From Variovorax sp. S12S4 (lineage in GTDB: Bacteria; Pseudomonadota; Gammaproteobacteria; Burkholderiales; Burkholderiaceae_C): a stretch of DNA of 64,000 nt. The stretch is from contig NZ_JALPKR020000002.1 in the NCBI RefSeq assembly GCF_023195515.1, positions 5,061,001-5,125,000 on the forward strand, given 5' to 3'. The first letter of the stretch is position 1. The number at the start of each line of letters is the position of its first letter. Positions 26,640-36,213 of the stretch are shown here, in pieces. The translations under genes were made by a program, and so were the position numbers. Under the pieces are notes generated by a model. That model saw nothing but the letters and a program-made list of their open reading frames with translations, was not told the origin of the DNA and did no database searches.

Positions 26640-27284
26640 TCAACGGTTGCCGGTGCCGGGGTCGATGGTCGACGTACCCTGGAAGGCGCGCACCGCATCG
26701 ATGAGCCGCGTGCGCTCGAATTCGGGGTGCAGCCGGTAGCGCACCAGGTGCTCGCCCACGAAAAGAAGCGTCACCGAGAGCGGTGTCAGCACGTTCGCGA
26801 GCAGCGACCAGGCCGAGAAAGGCAGGGTTAGGTACACCACGATCGACGACACCACCACCAGTGCGAAATACACGGTCCAGATGCGGGTGAGCTGCGTCGT
26901 GTAGGCCAGCATATGGCCCTTGAGCGGATGCACGCGCTGGGCAAACTGGGTGATCAGCGGCAGGCCGGGCCCGCGCAGCGAAGCGCCGAACCAGCCGCAC
27001 AAGAGGCCGTTGATGGCCACATGCTGGAACACATAGAGCCGATTCGTATCGCCCGCCTCACCCAGGAAAACCAAGGCGAAGCCCGCGATGCCGAGCAGCA
27101 TGGCGGCAATGAAGCCCCAGCGGCCGAGCTTGCTGGCGGCAAAACCCATGGCAGCCAGCCAGAGCGGGCCGAGCAAGACCACCACCGCCCACGGCTCGGT
27201 GGGGTGGAACAGCATCATCCAGTGAGAGAGGCCGGCATAGGCCACTCCCACCAGCAGCAGGAGCGCCAGTCGCCATCGAGACAT
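26640..27284 (-). CDS. Integral membrane protein (COG4648-like), pigment cluster
   Basis: A 214-residue protein with about six hydrophobic helices: TM1 at residues 5-24, others near 31-48, 55-76, 88-105, 133-155 and 160-175. The C-terminus is hydrophilic. I recognise no catalytic motif. A membrane protein of this size regularly sits between the ACP and AMP-ligase genes in xanthomonadin/aryl polyene loci, and its function is not established. It follows the ACP stop by three bases. Confidence 0.8.
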   Translation of the reverse strand: MSRWRLALLLLVGVAYAGLSHWMMLFHPTEPWAVVVLLGPLWLAAMGFAASKLGRWGFIAAMLLGIAGFALVFLGEAGDTNRLYVFQHVAINGLLCGWFGASLRGPGLPLITQFAQRVHPLKGHMLAYTTQLTRIWTVYFALVVVSSIVVYLTLPFSAWSLLANVLTPLSVTLLFVGEHLVRYRLHPEFERTRLIDAVRAFQGTSTIDPGTGNR

Positions 27285-27287
27285 GGA

Positions 27288-27599
27288 TCAGGAGGCGCTG
27301 CGGTGCTGGGCGACGTGGGTCGCGAGCGTGCGCAGCGACTGGAAGATCTGTTGGTTGCGCTCGTCGTCCGAACGCAACTGGAAGCCGTAGCGCCGGGACA
27401 CCTCGAGTGCAACTTCGAGAATGTCGATGGAGTCGAGGCCCAGGCCTTCGCCGTACAGCGGATCGGTCGGCACGATGTCTTCGGGGGCAACTTCCAGATT
27501 GAGCGCGTTCACCAGCAAGACGGCCAACTCTTTTTCAATCGGCGACTGTTCAGGTGAATCGCCAACGGCGGGAATGGGGGGCTGAGCAGTCGATGACAA
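27288..27599 (-). CDS. Acyl carrier protein, pigment cluster (TTG start)
   Basis: A 103-residue ACP with the phosphopantetheine serine in GLGLDSIDILEVALEV (near residue 56) and an N-terminal extension of about 20 residues rich in Pro and Ser. No ATG is available. A TTG lies six bases after a perfect AGGAGG, separated by a run of T residues, and is the best start. It is the first gene of the ten-gene minus-strand pigment operon, facing the HerA-like gene across about 100 bases. It should carry the aryl-polyene chain. Confidence 0.88.
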   Translation of the reverse strand: MSSTAQPPIPAVGDSPEQSPIEKELAVLLVNALNLEVAPEDIVPTDPLYGEGLGLDSIDILEVALEVSRRYGFQLRSDDERNQQIFQSLRTLATHVAQHRSAS

Positions 27600-27701
27600 A
27601 AAAAACCTCCTGAAACTTTTTCCGTAACTACCTCGGGGGCCGTGGATTATAGGAGCGCCGCTTGATTAGACTGCCCGCTTCGATACGACCCGGAGCCCTC
27701 A

Positions 27702-29210
27702 ATGGCCGACCCCCTCCTGATAGCACGCCACGACACCACGGAGTGCGCCCTGCTGCCCAGCCTGGCCAACCGCCACGGCCTGATCACCGGCGCCACCGGC
27801 ACCGGCAAGACGGTCACCCTGCAGACCATCGCTGAAAAGCTCTCGAGCATCGGCGTTCCGGTGTTCATGGCCGACGTCAAGGGCGACCTGACCGGCATGA
27901 GCCAGAAAGGCAGCATCGGCGAGAAGATGGCGGCCACGCTGAAGGAACGCGGCATCGACCTGCCCGAACCGGCCGCCTGCCCCGTTACGCTGTGGGACGT
28001 GTTCGGTGAACAAGGCCACCCGGTACGGGCCACGGTTTCCGACATGGGCCCGCTGCTGCTGGGCCGCATGCTCGACGTGAACGAAACCCAGGCCGGCGTG
28101 CTGAACCTGGTGTTCAAGATCGCGGATGACAACGGCCTGCTGCTGCTCGACCTGAAGGACCTGCGCGCCATGCTGCAGTACGTGGGCGAGAACGGGAGCC
28201 AGTTCACCACCGAATACGGCAACATCAGCGCCGCCAGCGTGGGCGCCATCCAGCGCGGCCTGCTGCAGATCGAAACCCAGGGCGGCGACAAGTTCTTCGG
28301 CGAGCCGATGCTCAACATTGCCGACTTCATGCAAACGGTGGGCGGCAAGGGTGTGGTCAACATTCTGGCCGCGGACAAGCTCATGAACTCTCCGCGGCTG
28401 TACGCCACGTTCCTGCTCTGGATGCTGTCTGAACTGTTCGAACAGCTGCCCGAAATCGGCGACCCGGACCAACCCAAGCTGGCCTTCTTCTTCGATGAGG
28501 CCCATCTGCTGTTCAACGAAGCGCCCAAGGCGCTGGTCGAACGCATCGAGTTGGTGGTGCGGCTCGTGCGCTCCAAGGGTGTGGGCGTTTATTTCGTGAC
28601 GCAGAACCCGCTCGACATTCCGGATTCGGTGCTGGCCCAGTTGGGCAACCGCGTCCAGCATGCGCTGCGCGCCTTCACCCCGCGCGACCAGAAGGCCGTG
28701 AAAGCCACGGCCACCACCATGCGCCAGAAGCCGGGCCTGGACATCGAAACCGCGATTACCGAACTTGCGGTGGGCGAGGCGCTGGTGAGTTTTCTCGACG
28801 CCAAGGGGCGCCCGAGCGTGACCGAGCGCGTGTTCGTGGTGCCGCCCGGCAGCCAGATCGGTCCCGTCACGCCCGAGCAGCGCCAGGCGGTTATTGCCAA
28901 TTCGCTCGTCGCCGGTGTGTACGAAAAAACCGTCGACCGCGAATCGGCCTATGAAAAACTCAAGGGCCGCGCCGAAAGCGCACCCGATGCGCCGGCGGCC
29001 AAACCGGGCGCCAAGGATGCGGCCGAATCGTCCGGAGGCAGCAGCATGCTGAACGACCTGCTTTTCGGCAGCACGGGCCCGCGCGGCGGCAAGCGCGACG
29101 GCCTGGTGCAGACCATGGCCAAGTCGGCAGTGCGCACCATGGGCACTTCGGTCGGCAAGGAAATCCTGCGCGGCGTTCTGGGCGGCATCTTCGGGGCCAA
29201 GAAGCGCTGA
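27702..29210 (+). CDS. HerA-like ATPase, DUF853 (YjgR family)
   Basis: A 502-residue RecA-fold ATPase of the HerA/FtsK superfamily. The Walker A motif [12 protein letters not shown] lies at about residue 30 and Walker [13 protein letters not shown] near residue 262. [27 protein letters not shown] block is typical of DUF853. The C-terminal tail is low-complexity and ends GGIFGAKKR. The biological role of YjgR-like proteins is unknown. It diverges from the pigment operon and is followed by a convergent anti-sigma gene. Confidence 0.9.
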   Translation: MADPLLIARHDTTECALLPSLANRHGLITGATGTGKTVTLQTIAEKLSSIGVPVFMADVKGDLTGMSQKGSIGEKMAATLKERGIDLPEPAACPVTLWDVFGEQGHPVRATVSDMGPLLLGRMLDVNETQAGVLNLVFKIADDNGLLLLDLKDLRAMLQYVGENGSQFTTEYGNISAASVGAIQRGLLQIETQGGDKFFGEPMLNIADFMQTVGGKGVVNILAADKLMNSPRLYATFLLWMLSELFEQLPEIGDPDQPKLAFFFDEAHLLFNEAPKALVERIELVVRLVRSKGVGVYFVTQNPLDIPDSVLAQLGNRVQHALRAFTPRDQKAVKATATTMRQKPGLDIETAITELAVGEALVSFLDAKGRPSVTERVFVVPPGSQIGPVTPEQRQAVIANSLVAGVYEKTVDRESAYEKLKGRAESAPDAPAAKPGAKDAAESSGGSSMLNDLLFGSTGPRGGKRDGLVQTMAKSAVRTMGTSVGKEILRGVLGGIFGAKKR

Positions 29211-29256
29211 GGCCGGGCCGGGCGCTCGCCCGGTCGGCGCGCGATCTCGGCGCGAT

Positions 29257-29898
29257 TTACCAGCGCAGCAAGCGGGGGCCCAGCACCGCGCCCAGCACCA
29301 CAGGCACCGCAATGCCGCTGACGTACCAGACCGCGAGGAACGGTGCCGTCAGCTCCATGCAGTGCAGCGCGTACACGGCGGCACCCACCCCGCCCGCAAG
29401 ACCGCCCGCGGCCGCGCCCGCCAAGGCCGGACGCGTGGGCGCCAGCCCCCGCAACGCCACCAGCGCCGCCGCGAAGACGGGCAGCGCCATGAGCCCGATG
29501 CTGACCGCGCAGATGCGCCACGACTCGCCCATGAGCAGCGGCATGCGTTCTTCGGGCGGCGCGTTGAACCACGACATCGCCGCCAGCACCCACACCACGA
29601 GCAGCGGCACGGCAATGCCGATCCAGGCGCGCCGCACCGGAACGCCCGGGCGCGCGAGGCGCTGCACCGCCACGAAGGCCGCCGCGGCAATGCACAGCGG
29701 AAACAGCACCTTGACCCAGAACATCGGCCAGAACATGGCCTGCACCAGATCGCGGCGAACACCGTATTCGGTGAACAGGATGGCGAACGACAGCGGTACG
29801 CCGGCCAGCACGGCAAGCGCCAGGCGCCGCCCGGCGGCGCGGCGCGGCGCGGGCGCGGCACCGGTGGCCAGCATGGCCACGAGATCATCGGTTTTCAT
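29257..29898 (-). CDS. NrsF/DUF1109 membrane anti-sigma factor
   Basis: A 213-residue protein with a short cytosolic N-terminus ([13 protein letters not shown]) and six predicted transmembrane helices, matching DUF1109/NrsF. In Caulobacter, NrsF holds the ECF factor SigF at the membrane until stress (heavy metals, oxidative) releases it. The two-residue Cys signature expected in a loop is not obvious here apart from a CMEL and a CAVS. It overlaps the sigma gene by four bases (ATGA), confirming the pair. Confidence 0.85.
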   Translation of the reverse strand: MKTDDLVAMLATGAAPAPRRAAGRRLALAVLAGVPLSFAILFTEYGVRRDLVQAMFWPMFWVKVLFPLCIAAAAFVAVQRLARPGVPVRRAWIGIAVPLLVVWVLAAMSWFNAPPEERMPLLMGESWRICAVSIGLMALPVFAAALVALRGLAPTRPALAGAAAGGLAGGVGAAVYALHCMELTAPFLAVWYVSGIAVPVVLGAVLGPRLLRW

Positions 29899-30443
29899 GG
29901 CGTCTTGCTCCTGAGTCTGGCCGCGAGCGCCTTGAGGCCGCGGTGAATGCCGACCTTCACGGCCGATTCCGACATGCCGGTGAGGCTTGCCGTTTCGGCC
30001 ACCGAAAGGCCTTCGAGCTTCACATGCACGATGGGCAGGCGCTGGCGCTCAGGCAGGGTCTGCAGCAGGCCGCCGATGTCGCGGCGCGCATCGCTGGCGT
30101 CGATGGCCGATTCGGCGAACACGGCCAGGTCATCGTCCAGTGGATCATGCAGCGCTTCGCGTGCCGACTTGGCGCGCAGCAGGTCGATCATCTTGTAGCG
30201 TGCAATCGCATGCACCCAGGCCGTCAGCGGCTGGTCGCTCTGGTAGGTATGGCGCTGGTTGTGCATGGCGAGCAGGCATTCCTGGACAAGATCTTCCACT
30301 TCGTCGGGCCAGCCGAAAAGGCGCTTGCCCAGAAAAGCGCGCAAGTGCGCACTGAGTTTTTGCAGGAATTCGCGGTAAGCCGCTGCGTCGCCGGCAAGGC
30401 CCCGCAGGAACAGGCTCCGCAACGCCGCCTCGGCGTCGCTCAT
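29895..30443 (-). CDS. ECF RNA polymerase sigma factor, SigF-like
   Basis: A 182-residue group IV sigma factor. Region 2 contains [19 protein letters not shown] and [16 protein letters not shown]. Region 4 contains [40 protein letters not shown]. Three in-frame ATGs exist. The first lies between the -35 and -10 elements of the promoter found here and so cannot be on that transcript. The third is preceded by AGCAGGA and was chosen; the second would be nearly leaderless. It is coupled to the NrsF-like anti-sigma gene. Confidence 0.85.
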   Translation of the reverse strand: MSDAEAALRSLFLRGLAGDAAAYREFLQKLSAHLRAFLGKRLFGWPDEVEDLVQECLLAMHNQRHTYQSDQPLTAWVHAIARYKMIDLLRAKSAREALHDPLDDDLAVFAESAIDASDARRDIGGLLQTLPERQRLPIVHVKLEGLSVAETASLTGMSESAVKVGIHRGLKALAARLRSKTP

Positions 30444-30466
30444 TCGCGTCCTGCTGTCCATAGTGT

Positions 30467-30492
30467 TTCGTGCCATCGGACCGGCTGGTTAC
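30467..30492 (-). promoter_or_regulatory. SigF-type ECF promoter (GTAACC-N16-CGAA)
   Basis: On the minus strand a GTAACC is followed after exactly 16 bases by CGAA, just upstream of the sigma factor. As I recall it, this is the consensus of Caulobacter SigF promoters, and SigF is the sigma factor paired with NrsF there. Autoregulation of the sigma/anti-sigma operon is therefore likely. Confidence 0.75.
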
Positions 30493-30669
30493 AGCCCGTT
30501 CAAGAAAAAGGTTCCGCCGGATTGTGCCGTTACCCGCCGGACCCCGGCGCCCGCCGCGTCGCGTCCTGGGCTAAGCTCGCCCGAACCCACTGAAGGAGCG
30601 CCCGTGCCACCTGCTGCCGCATGCCCCTTGGCCCCTGATCCGGCTTCAGCCCGCAGCTGAGGCACGCGA

Positions 30670-31089
30670 ATGCTGGCCGGCCTCGCTTCGCACCCCTGGG
30701 CCTATCCGGCGCTGGAGGTGGTGCATATCGTGGGCATTGCCATGCTGTTCGGCGGGCTGCTTGTGTTCGAGCTGCGCGTGCTCGGCGTGGGCAAGGAACT
30801 GTCGCAAAGCCATTTGGCCCGCCTTACGCTGCTGCCGGCGCTGGCCGGTTTTGGCCTGTGCGCCGCGACGGGCCTCACGATGTTTGCCAGCCAGCCCGGC
30901 GAACTGCTCGCCAACTCGGCATTCCGCGTCAAGCTGCTCATGATCTGCCTGGCCGGCGCCAACGCCGCCTGGTTCCACGCGCGCGGCGGCCTTGCGGCCA
31001 CCGGCGCCATACCCAAGGTGCAATGCCTGCTGTCGTTGGGGTTTTGGCTCGCTGTCATCATCTGCGGGCGTTGGATCGCTTACATCTGA
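30670..31089 (+). CDS. Small integral membrane protein (DUF6644/DUF2214-like)
   Basis: A 139-residue protein with four hydrophobic helices (about residues 11-30, 47-68, 82-96 and 117-136). It contains HIVGIAMLFGGLLVFELRVLG in its first half and a C-terminal LLSLGFWLAVIICGRW. The plan is that of small DUF2214/DUF6644-type proteins with conserved His residues, some of which are suspected haem binders. It lies 19 bases ahead of the DUF6152-like gene and diverges from the ECF sigma gene. Function unknown. Confidence 0.75.
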   Translation: MLAGLASHPWAYPALEVVHIVGIAMLFGGLLVFELRVLGVGKELSQSHLARLTLLPALAGFGLCAATGLTMFASQPGELLANSAFRVKLLMICLAGANAAWFHARGGLAATGAIPKVQCLLSLGFWLAVIICGRWIAYI

Positions 31090-31108
31090 ACTGAACAAGG
31101 AGTCCGAG

Positions 31109-31576
31109 ATGATGCAAAGGCGCATGTTCGTTGCCGGTTCGCTGGGCCTGGCCCTTCCGGCGTGGGCTCACCACGGCTGGAGCAGTTTCGACCAGGACCG
31201 CCCGCTCTACCTGGAGGGCCGCGCAACCAAGGTCATGTGGCGCAACCCTCATGGCGAGCTGGAGCTGGAACTGCCCGAGAACCCGACCTTGCCCGCCGAC
31301 CTGAAGCAGCGCCCGCTGCCCAAGCAGAGCACGGCCGTCGACGGCCCCGGGTTGCTGGCCAAGGCCCAGTTGCCCACCCGCCGCGACCGCAAGTGGCTTG
31401 TCGAGCTGGCCCCTCTCACGCGTCTTCAAGCGTGGGGCGTCGAGGAGATCAAGCCCGGCACTCCCGTCTCGGTGCTGGGCTTCACCTTCACCGGCGAAAA
31501 AGGCGATCCGGTGCTGCGCGCCGAATACCTCTTCGTCGGCGGCAAGGCCTACGGACTGCGCTCCTCGCCCGCCTGA
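31109..31576 (+). CDS. Periplasmic DUF6152-like protein
   Basis: A 155-residue protein with a short signal peptide (MFVAGSLGLALPAWA) followed by HHGWSSFDQDRPLYLEGRA, the histidine-containing start that marks DUF6152 proteins. The rest is beta-rich, with a GTPVSVLGFTF segment near the end. An AAGGAG six bases before the ATG supports the start. It is paired with the upstream membrane protein, and the His residues right after the cleavage site suggest metal binding, which is inference. Confidence 0.78.
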   Translation: MMQRRMFVAGSLGLALPAWAHHGWSSFDQDRPLYLEGRATKVMWRNPHGELELELPENPTLPADLKQRPLPKQSTAVDGPGLLAKAQLPTRRDRKWLVELAPLTRLQAWGVEEIKPGTPVSVLGFTFTGEKGDPVLRAEYLFVGGKAYGLRSSPA

Positions 31577-31629
31577 AGCAGGCCCCTCCCCGGGCGTGCT
31601 CCGCGAGTGCCCGCGAAGGCAATCGCCAT

Positions 31630-31672
31630 GAGCGCGCCGCTGCTTGCCAGCGGCGCGGCTCATCGGTACATT
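31630..31672 (+). promoter_or_regulatory. Sigma-70-like promoter with overlapping palindrome ahead of the URC operon
   Basis: TTGCCA, 17 bases, then TACATT gives a good sigma-70-type promoter 20 bases upstream of the URC1-like ATG. A 9-base perfect inverted repeat (GCGCCGCTG / CAGCGGCGC, loop five) spans the -35 element and is a candidate operator or the terminator of the preceding gene. No regulator gene is adjacent. Confidence 0.55.
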
Positions 31673-31692
31673 GCATTTTTTGAGGGCCTCCA

Positions 31693-33045
31693 ATGTCCGC
31701 AGATAGCACAGCGACCCGTTCCTCCATCTCGGCGCCTCCCGCGACCCCTGGCATTTCCGCGGATCCGGCGATCTCCGTCTCTCCCCTTCCCCCGCTCCAC
31801 GCTTCCTCGTCGACCGGCCATATCCGGCTGACCTCCCATGCCGGCGGCTTCGGTGCGCTGCCCATCCGATGGGGCGCGGCCACCGCCACCGAGCGCGGGC
31901 CGGTGGTCGGCACGACCACCAAGCGGGCGCACCGCAACGTCATCGGCACGCACAGCGGCTCCTACAGCGTCTACCGTGCGCTTGCCGTGGCGGCAGGCGC
32001 GCTCAAGCGCGAACACAAGGCCGACCTCACCAACACCGCGCCCACCGACGTGATCGGCCCCTATCCGCAGTGGAGCGAGCCGGGCCGCATCGTTTCGCTC
32101 GACCCCTGGGGCGCGCTGGTGGCCGATGTGTTTTCCACCGAGCTGGCGGCGGGCTACGACATTCGCCCGACCATTGCCATCACCAAGGCGCACGTGATCC
32201 TGCCCGAGGTGATCGAGGCGCTGCAAAGCGGCCGGCTCAAGGCCGACGGCCACTTTCTCACCACCGGCGGTGCCGCCATGGTGACCAAGGCCGCCATCGA
32301 ACCCGTGTGGTACCTGCCCGAAGTGGCGCGGCGATTCGGCTGCTCAGAGACCGACCTGCGGCGCACGCTGTTCGAGGAAACCGGCGGCATGTACCCCGAG
32401 CTTGTCACTCGCTCCGACCTCGAGGTCTTCCTGCCGCCCATCGGCGGGCAGACGCTCTACATCTTCGGCAACCCGCGCGACCTGGCCAACCCGGAGGTGG
32501 AGCTCACCGCGCGCATCCACGACGAGTGCAATGGCTCCGACGTGTTCGGCTCCGACATCTGCACCTGCCGCCCCTATCTCACGCACGCCATCGAAGAATG
32601 CATCCAGGGCGCGCAGCGCGGCGGCGTGGGCCTGATCGCCTATTCGCGCAAGGAAGGCCGCGCCCTCGGCGAGGTAACCAAGTTCCTGGTCTACAACGCG
32701 CGCAAGCGCCAGGTGGGCGGCGACACGGCCGACCAGTATTTCGCACGCACCGAGTGCGTGGCCGGCGTGCAGGACATGCGCTTCCAGGAACTGATGCCGG
32801 ACGTCTTCCACTGGCTCGGCATCAAGAAAATCCATCGGCTCGTGTCGATGAGCAACATGAAGTTCGACGCGATCACCGGCTCGGGCATCGAGATCGGCGA
32901 GCGCGTGAACATTCCGGACGAACTGATTCCGGCCGACGCCCGGGTCGAGATGGACGCGAAGATGGCCGCCGGCTACTTCACGCCCGGCCCGGTGCCGACC
33001 GCCGAAGAACTCAAGAAGGCCAAAGGCCGGGGATTGAGCGAATGA
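31693..33045 (+). CDS. GTP cyclohydrolase II homologue of the URC uracil-catabolism pathway (URC1)
   Basis: A 450-residue protein. About 40 Ser/Pro/Ala-rich N-terminal residues precede the family core. The C-terminal half is GTP cyclohydrolase II-like: the zinc cysteines lie in HDECNGSDVFGSDICTCRP (about residues 277-294) and the catalytic loop is YSRKEGRALGE. The N-terminal half lacks the DHBP synthase of RibBA and matches the URC1 type. In the yeast Lachancea, URC1, URC4 and uracil phosphoribosyltransferase open UMP in a third uracil-degradation route. Here the next genes are URC4 and upp, which supports this over riboflavin synthesis. Confidence 0.87.
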   Translation: MSADSTATRSSISAPPATPGISADPAISVSPLPPLHASSSTGHIRLTSHAGGFGALPIRWGAATATERGPVVGTTTKRAHRNVIGTHSGSYSVYRALAVAAGALKREHKADLTNTAPTDVIGPYPQWSEPGRIVSLDPWGALVADVFSTELAAGYDIRPTIAITKAHVILPEVIEALQSGRLKADGHFLTTGGAAMVTKAAIEPVWYLPEVARRFGCSETDLRRTLFEETGGMYPELVTRSDLEVFLPPIGGQTLYIFGNPRDLANPEVELTARIHDECNGSDVFGSDICTCRPYLTHAIEECIQGAQRGGVGLIAYSRKEGRALGEVTKFLVYNARKRQVGGDTADQYFARTECVAGVQDMRFQELMPDVFHWLGIKKIHRLVSMSNMKFDAITGSGIEIGERVNIPDELIPADARVEMDAKMAAGYFTPGPVPTAEELKKAKGRGLSE

Positions 33046-34454
33046 GCGACAACAAGGAACACAGCAACAAATACCTGCCCGTGGACGGATCGGGCAACCT
33101 GCCGGACGGCAGCGCGGGCGACATCGATCCGGCGACCGAATTCGCGCCCGACACCAGCCGCCCCGCGGGCGCCGCCACCCTCTTGCGCACCACCGGTGCC
33201 ATTCGCGAGCGCGCGGCCGCGCTGCTCGCTCGCGCACGCAGCGGCGAGTCGCGATGGTTTCGCATCGGCGGCGACGATGCAGCGGACGACGCGGCCCGCG
33301 CCGTGGCCGAGGTCACGCGCGAGCGCTACCCATGGGACACCATTCCGTATCACAGCCGCTGGCGCCACTTCGAGGCTGGCGGCGTCGACCGGCTGAAGCA
33401 GCTCGACGCACTGCTCGGCGACCACATCGACGCCCGCCAGCGGGCCCGCGCCCACATCGACCTGGTGCTGGTGAGCGTGCTGCTCGATGCCGGCGCCGGC
33501 CCCAACTGGCATTACACCGAGCCGGCCACGGGCCAGCGTTTCACGCGATCCGAAGGCCTGGGCGTGGCGAGCTTCCATGCCTTCACGAGCGGGCTTTTCT
33601 CGTCCGACCCGGACCATCCGCTGCAAGCCGATGCGGCCGGACTGCGCGGCCTGGTCACCGACCGGCTCGGGGATGCCTTCCAGGTGAGCGACGTCAATCC
33701 GCTGGTGGGCCTTGCCGGCCGCACCGTGCTGCTGCGCCGCCTGGGCGAAGCGATGAGCGAACAGCCCGAAACCTTCGGCGACGACGGACGGCCGGCCGGC
33801 ATGTTCGACGCGCTGGTCGCTCCTTTCGGCGCTGCCGCACCGCCCACAGCAGAAATCACCGCGCACCAGATCCTGTCGCTGCTGCTCGAAACGCTCTCGC
33901 GCATCTGGCCCTCGGCCAACTCCATCGACAGCATTGCCGTCGACGGCAGCGACACCACGGGCGGCATCGGTTCGAGCGACCCGGCCCTTGCGCTTGGCGA
34001 CTGCTGGCGCCACAGCGCGGTGCGCGGGCCCGGCCTCACCAACGGATGGATGCCGTTCCACAAACTCTCGCAATGGCTCACCTATTCGCTGCTCGAGCCC
34101 TTCGAGTGGGCGGGCGTGAAGGTGCGCCAGCTCGATGCACTCACCGCCCTGCCCGAATACCGCAACGGCGGCCTCCTGATCGACAGCGGCGTGATCGTGC
34201 CGAAAGACCCGGCTTCTCTTGCGCGCACCTGGAAAGCCGGAGACGAGTTCATCGTCGAATGGCGAGCACTCACCGTGGCGCTGCTCGACGAGCTGGCGCC
34301 GCGCGTGCGCAAGATGCTCGACCGCACCGAGGAGGAACTGCCGCTGGCCTGCGTGCTCGAGGGCGGCACCTGGGCGGCGGGCCGCGTGCTGGCACAGCGC
34401 TTGCGTGACGGAGCGCCACCGCTCCTGATCGAAAGCGACGGCACCGTCTTTTAG
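33042..34454 (+). CDS. URC4/DUF1688 protein of uracil catabolism
   Basis: A 470-residue DUF1688 protein. Family-like blocks are [19 protein letters not shown] near residue 51, [20 protein letters not shown] near residue 93, [20 protein letters not shown], and a C-terminal [21 protein letters not shown]1688 has no characterised chemistry; URC4 of Lachancea is needed to grow on uracil and is thought to act after UMP formation. The first 45 residues are polar and probably disordered. Its ATG overlaps the URC1-like stop (ATGA). Confidence 0.88.
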   Translation: MSDNKEHSNKYLPVDGSGNLPDGSAGDIDPATEFAPDTSRPAGAATLLRTTGAIRERAAALLARARSGESRWFRIGGDDAADDAARAVAEVTRERYPWDTIPYHSRWRHFEAGGVDRLKQLDALLGDHIDARQRARAHIDLVLVSVLLDAGAGPNWHYTEPATGQRFTRSEGLGVASFHAFTSGLFSSDPDHPLQADAAGLRGLVTDRLGDAFQVSDVNPLVGLAGRTVLLRRLGEAMSEQPETFGDDGRPAGMFDALVAPFGAAAPPTAEITAHQILSLLLETLSRIWPSANSIDSIAVDGSDTTGGIGSSDPALALGDCWRHSAVRGPGLTNGWMPFHKLSQWLTYSLLEPFEWAGVKVRQLDALTALPEYRNGGLLIDSGVIVPKDPASLARTWKAGDEFIVEWRALTVALLDELAPRVRKMLDRTEEELPLACVLEGGTWAAGRVLAQRLRDGAPPLLIESDGTVF

Positions 34455-34486
34455 ACTCGCGGGTCCAGCAACGGCAGAAAAATCAA

Positions 34487-35116
34487 ATGAGCAACGTCCA
34501 TCTCGTCGACCACCCCCTCGTCCAGCACAAGCTCACGCTGATGCGCCGCAAGGACGCTTCCACCAACAGCTTTCGGCGGCTCCTGAACGAAATCAGCATG
34601 CTCATGGCCTATGAGGTCACGCGCGACATGCCGATGCAGGACATCGAAGTGGAGACCCCGCTCGAGACCATGCAGGCCAAGGTCATCGACGGCAAGAAGC
34701 TGGTGCTGGTGTCCATCCTCCGCGCGGGCACCGGCATTCTGGACGGCATGCTCACCGTGGTGCCGGGCGCGCGCGTCGGCCACATCGGCCTGTACCGCGA
34801 TCCCAAGACGCTCACGGCCGTCGAGTACTACTTCAAGATGCCGGGCGAAATGGAGAACCGCGACGTGATCGTGGTCGACCCGATGCTGGCCACCGGCAAC
34901 TCGGCGGTGGCTGCGGTCGAGCGCCTGAAAGAGCTGAACCCGAAATCGATCAAGTTCGTCTGCCTGCTGACCTGCCCCGAAGGCGTGGCCACCATGCAGA
35001 AGGCCCACCCCGACGTGCCGATCTACACCGCCGCAATCGACCGCGAGCTGAACAGCCACGGCTACATCCTGCCGGGCCTTGGCGACGCCGGCGACAGAAT
35101 TTTCGGCACGAAGTAA
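34487..35116 (+). CDS. upp: Uracil phosphoribosyltransferase
   Basis: A 209-residue type I phosphoribosyltransferase converting uracil and PRPP to [18 protein letters not shown] and the PRPP loop in [19 protein letters not shown] are present, and the C-terminus [13 protein letters not shown] is typical of Upp. Thirty-two bases separate it from URC4. In this operon UMP is the expected entry point of the URC route, so the gene may serve catabolism as well as salvage. Confidence 0.97.
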   Translation: MSNVHLVDHPLVQHKLTLMRRKDASTNSFRRLLNEISMLMAYEVTRDMPMQDIEVETPLETMQAKVIDGKKLVLVSILRAGTGILDGMLTVVPGARVGHIGLYRDPKTLTAVEYYFKMPGEMENRDVIVVDPMLATGNSAVAAVERLKELNPKSIKFVCLLTCPEGVATMQKAHPDVPIYTAAIDRELNSHGYILPGLGDAGDRIFGTK

Positions 35117-35197
35117 AGCCGGCGCCTCGGGCGGCGGCGAGCGACCGCGCGATTCTGTCGGCAACAAGAAGATTTTCATACCTCGAGGAGAAGCACC

Positions 35198-36199
35198 GTG
35201 ACAGCACGCCGTCAGTTGATCATTCGTTCCGCCGCCATTGCCGCGGCCCTTGCGGCGGGCGCACCCGGCCTTGCGCTGGCGCAGGCCAAGCTCAAGGTGG
35301 CGGCGGTGTACACCGTGCCCTTCGAGCAGCAATGGGTGGGCCGCATCCACAAGGCGCTCAAGGCTGCCGAGGCGCGCGGCGAGATCGAATACAAGGCGAC
35401 CGAGAACGTCAGCAATGCCGACTACGAGCGCGTGATGCGCGAGTACGCCACGGGCGGCAACCAGCTGATCCTAGGTGAAGTGTTCGGCGTGGAAGCGGCG
35501 GCACGCAAGGTGGCCAAGGACTTTCCGAAGGTCGCCTTCCTGATGGGCTCGTCGCTCAAGCCGCAGGCGCCCAACTTCAGCGTGTTCGACAACTACATCC
35601 AGGAGCCGGCGTACCTGAGCGGCATGGTGGCCGGCGGCATGACCAAGAGCAACCGCATCGGCATGGTCGGCGGCTTTCCGATTCCCGAGGTGAACCGGCT
35701 CATGAACGCGTTCATGGTCGGCGCGAAGGAAACCAACCCCAAGGTCGAGTTCAGCGTGAGCTTCATCAACAGCTGGTTCGATCCGCCGAAGGCCAAGGAA
35801 GCGGCTTTCGCGATGATCGACAAGGGTGCGGACGTGATGTACGCCGAGCGCTTCGGCGTCTCCGACGCGGCCAAGGAAAAAGGCAAGCTCGCCATCGGCA
35901 ATGTGATCGACACGCAGGCGCAGTACCCCGACACGGTGGTTGCCTCGGCCCTGTGGAACTTCGAGCCCTCGGCCGACCGCGCAATCAAGCTCGTGAAGGA
36001 AGGCAAGTTTGCCGCCGAGGACTACGGCGTTTACTCGACCATGAAACACAAGGGCTCCGAGCTCGCGCCACTCGGCACTTTCGAGAAGAAGGTTCCGGCC
36101 GACATCGTCGCCAAGGTCAAGGCCAAGCAAGCTGACATCCTGGCGGGCAAGGTCACCATCAAGGTCGACGACTCCCAGCCCAAATCGACCGCCAAGTGA
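35198..36199 (+). CDS. BMP-family nucleoside ABC transporter substrate-binding protein
   Basis: A 333-residue periplasmic binding protein of the BmpA/Med family, which binds nucleosides or purines. A signal peptide with alanine-rich core ends near APGLALAQA. The mature start KLKVAAVYTVPFEQQWVGR and later FINSWFDPPKAKEAAFAMIDKG are family-like. There is no lipobox. The GTG start has a GGAG ribosome site. The ATPase and permeases lie downstream, with a nucleosidase lipoprotein gene inserted between them. Confidence 0.9.
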   Translation: MTARRQLIIRSAAIAAALAAGAPGLALAQAKLKVAAVYTVPFEQQWVGRIHKALKAAEARGEIEYKATENVSNADYERVMREYATGGNQLILGEVFGVEAAARKVAKDFPKVAFLMGSSLKPQAPNFSVFDNYIQEPAYLSGMVAGGMTKSNRIGMVGGFPIPEVNRLMNAFMVGAKETNPKVEFSVSFINSWFDPPKAKEAAFAMIDKGADVMYAERFGVSDAAKEKGKLAIGNVIDTQAQYPDTVVASALWNFEPSADRAIKLVKEGKFAAEDYGVYSTMKHKGSELAPLGTFEKKVPADIVAKVKAKQADILAGKVTIKVDDSQPKSTAK

Positions 36200-36213
36200 G
36201 AGGACCGTTGAAG

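Noticed and set aside
30443..30476. First ATG of the sigma factor frame as the start
   Set aside because: It lies between the -35 and -10 boxes of the SigF-type promoter; a better ribosome site precedes the third ATG.
31693..33045. RibA of riboflavin synthesis
   Set aside because: The N-terminal half and the neighbouring URC4 and upp genes fit the URC1 type better, and no other rib gene is near.
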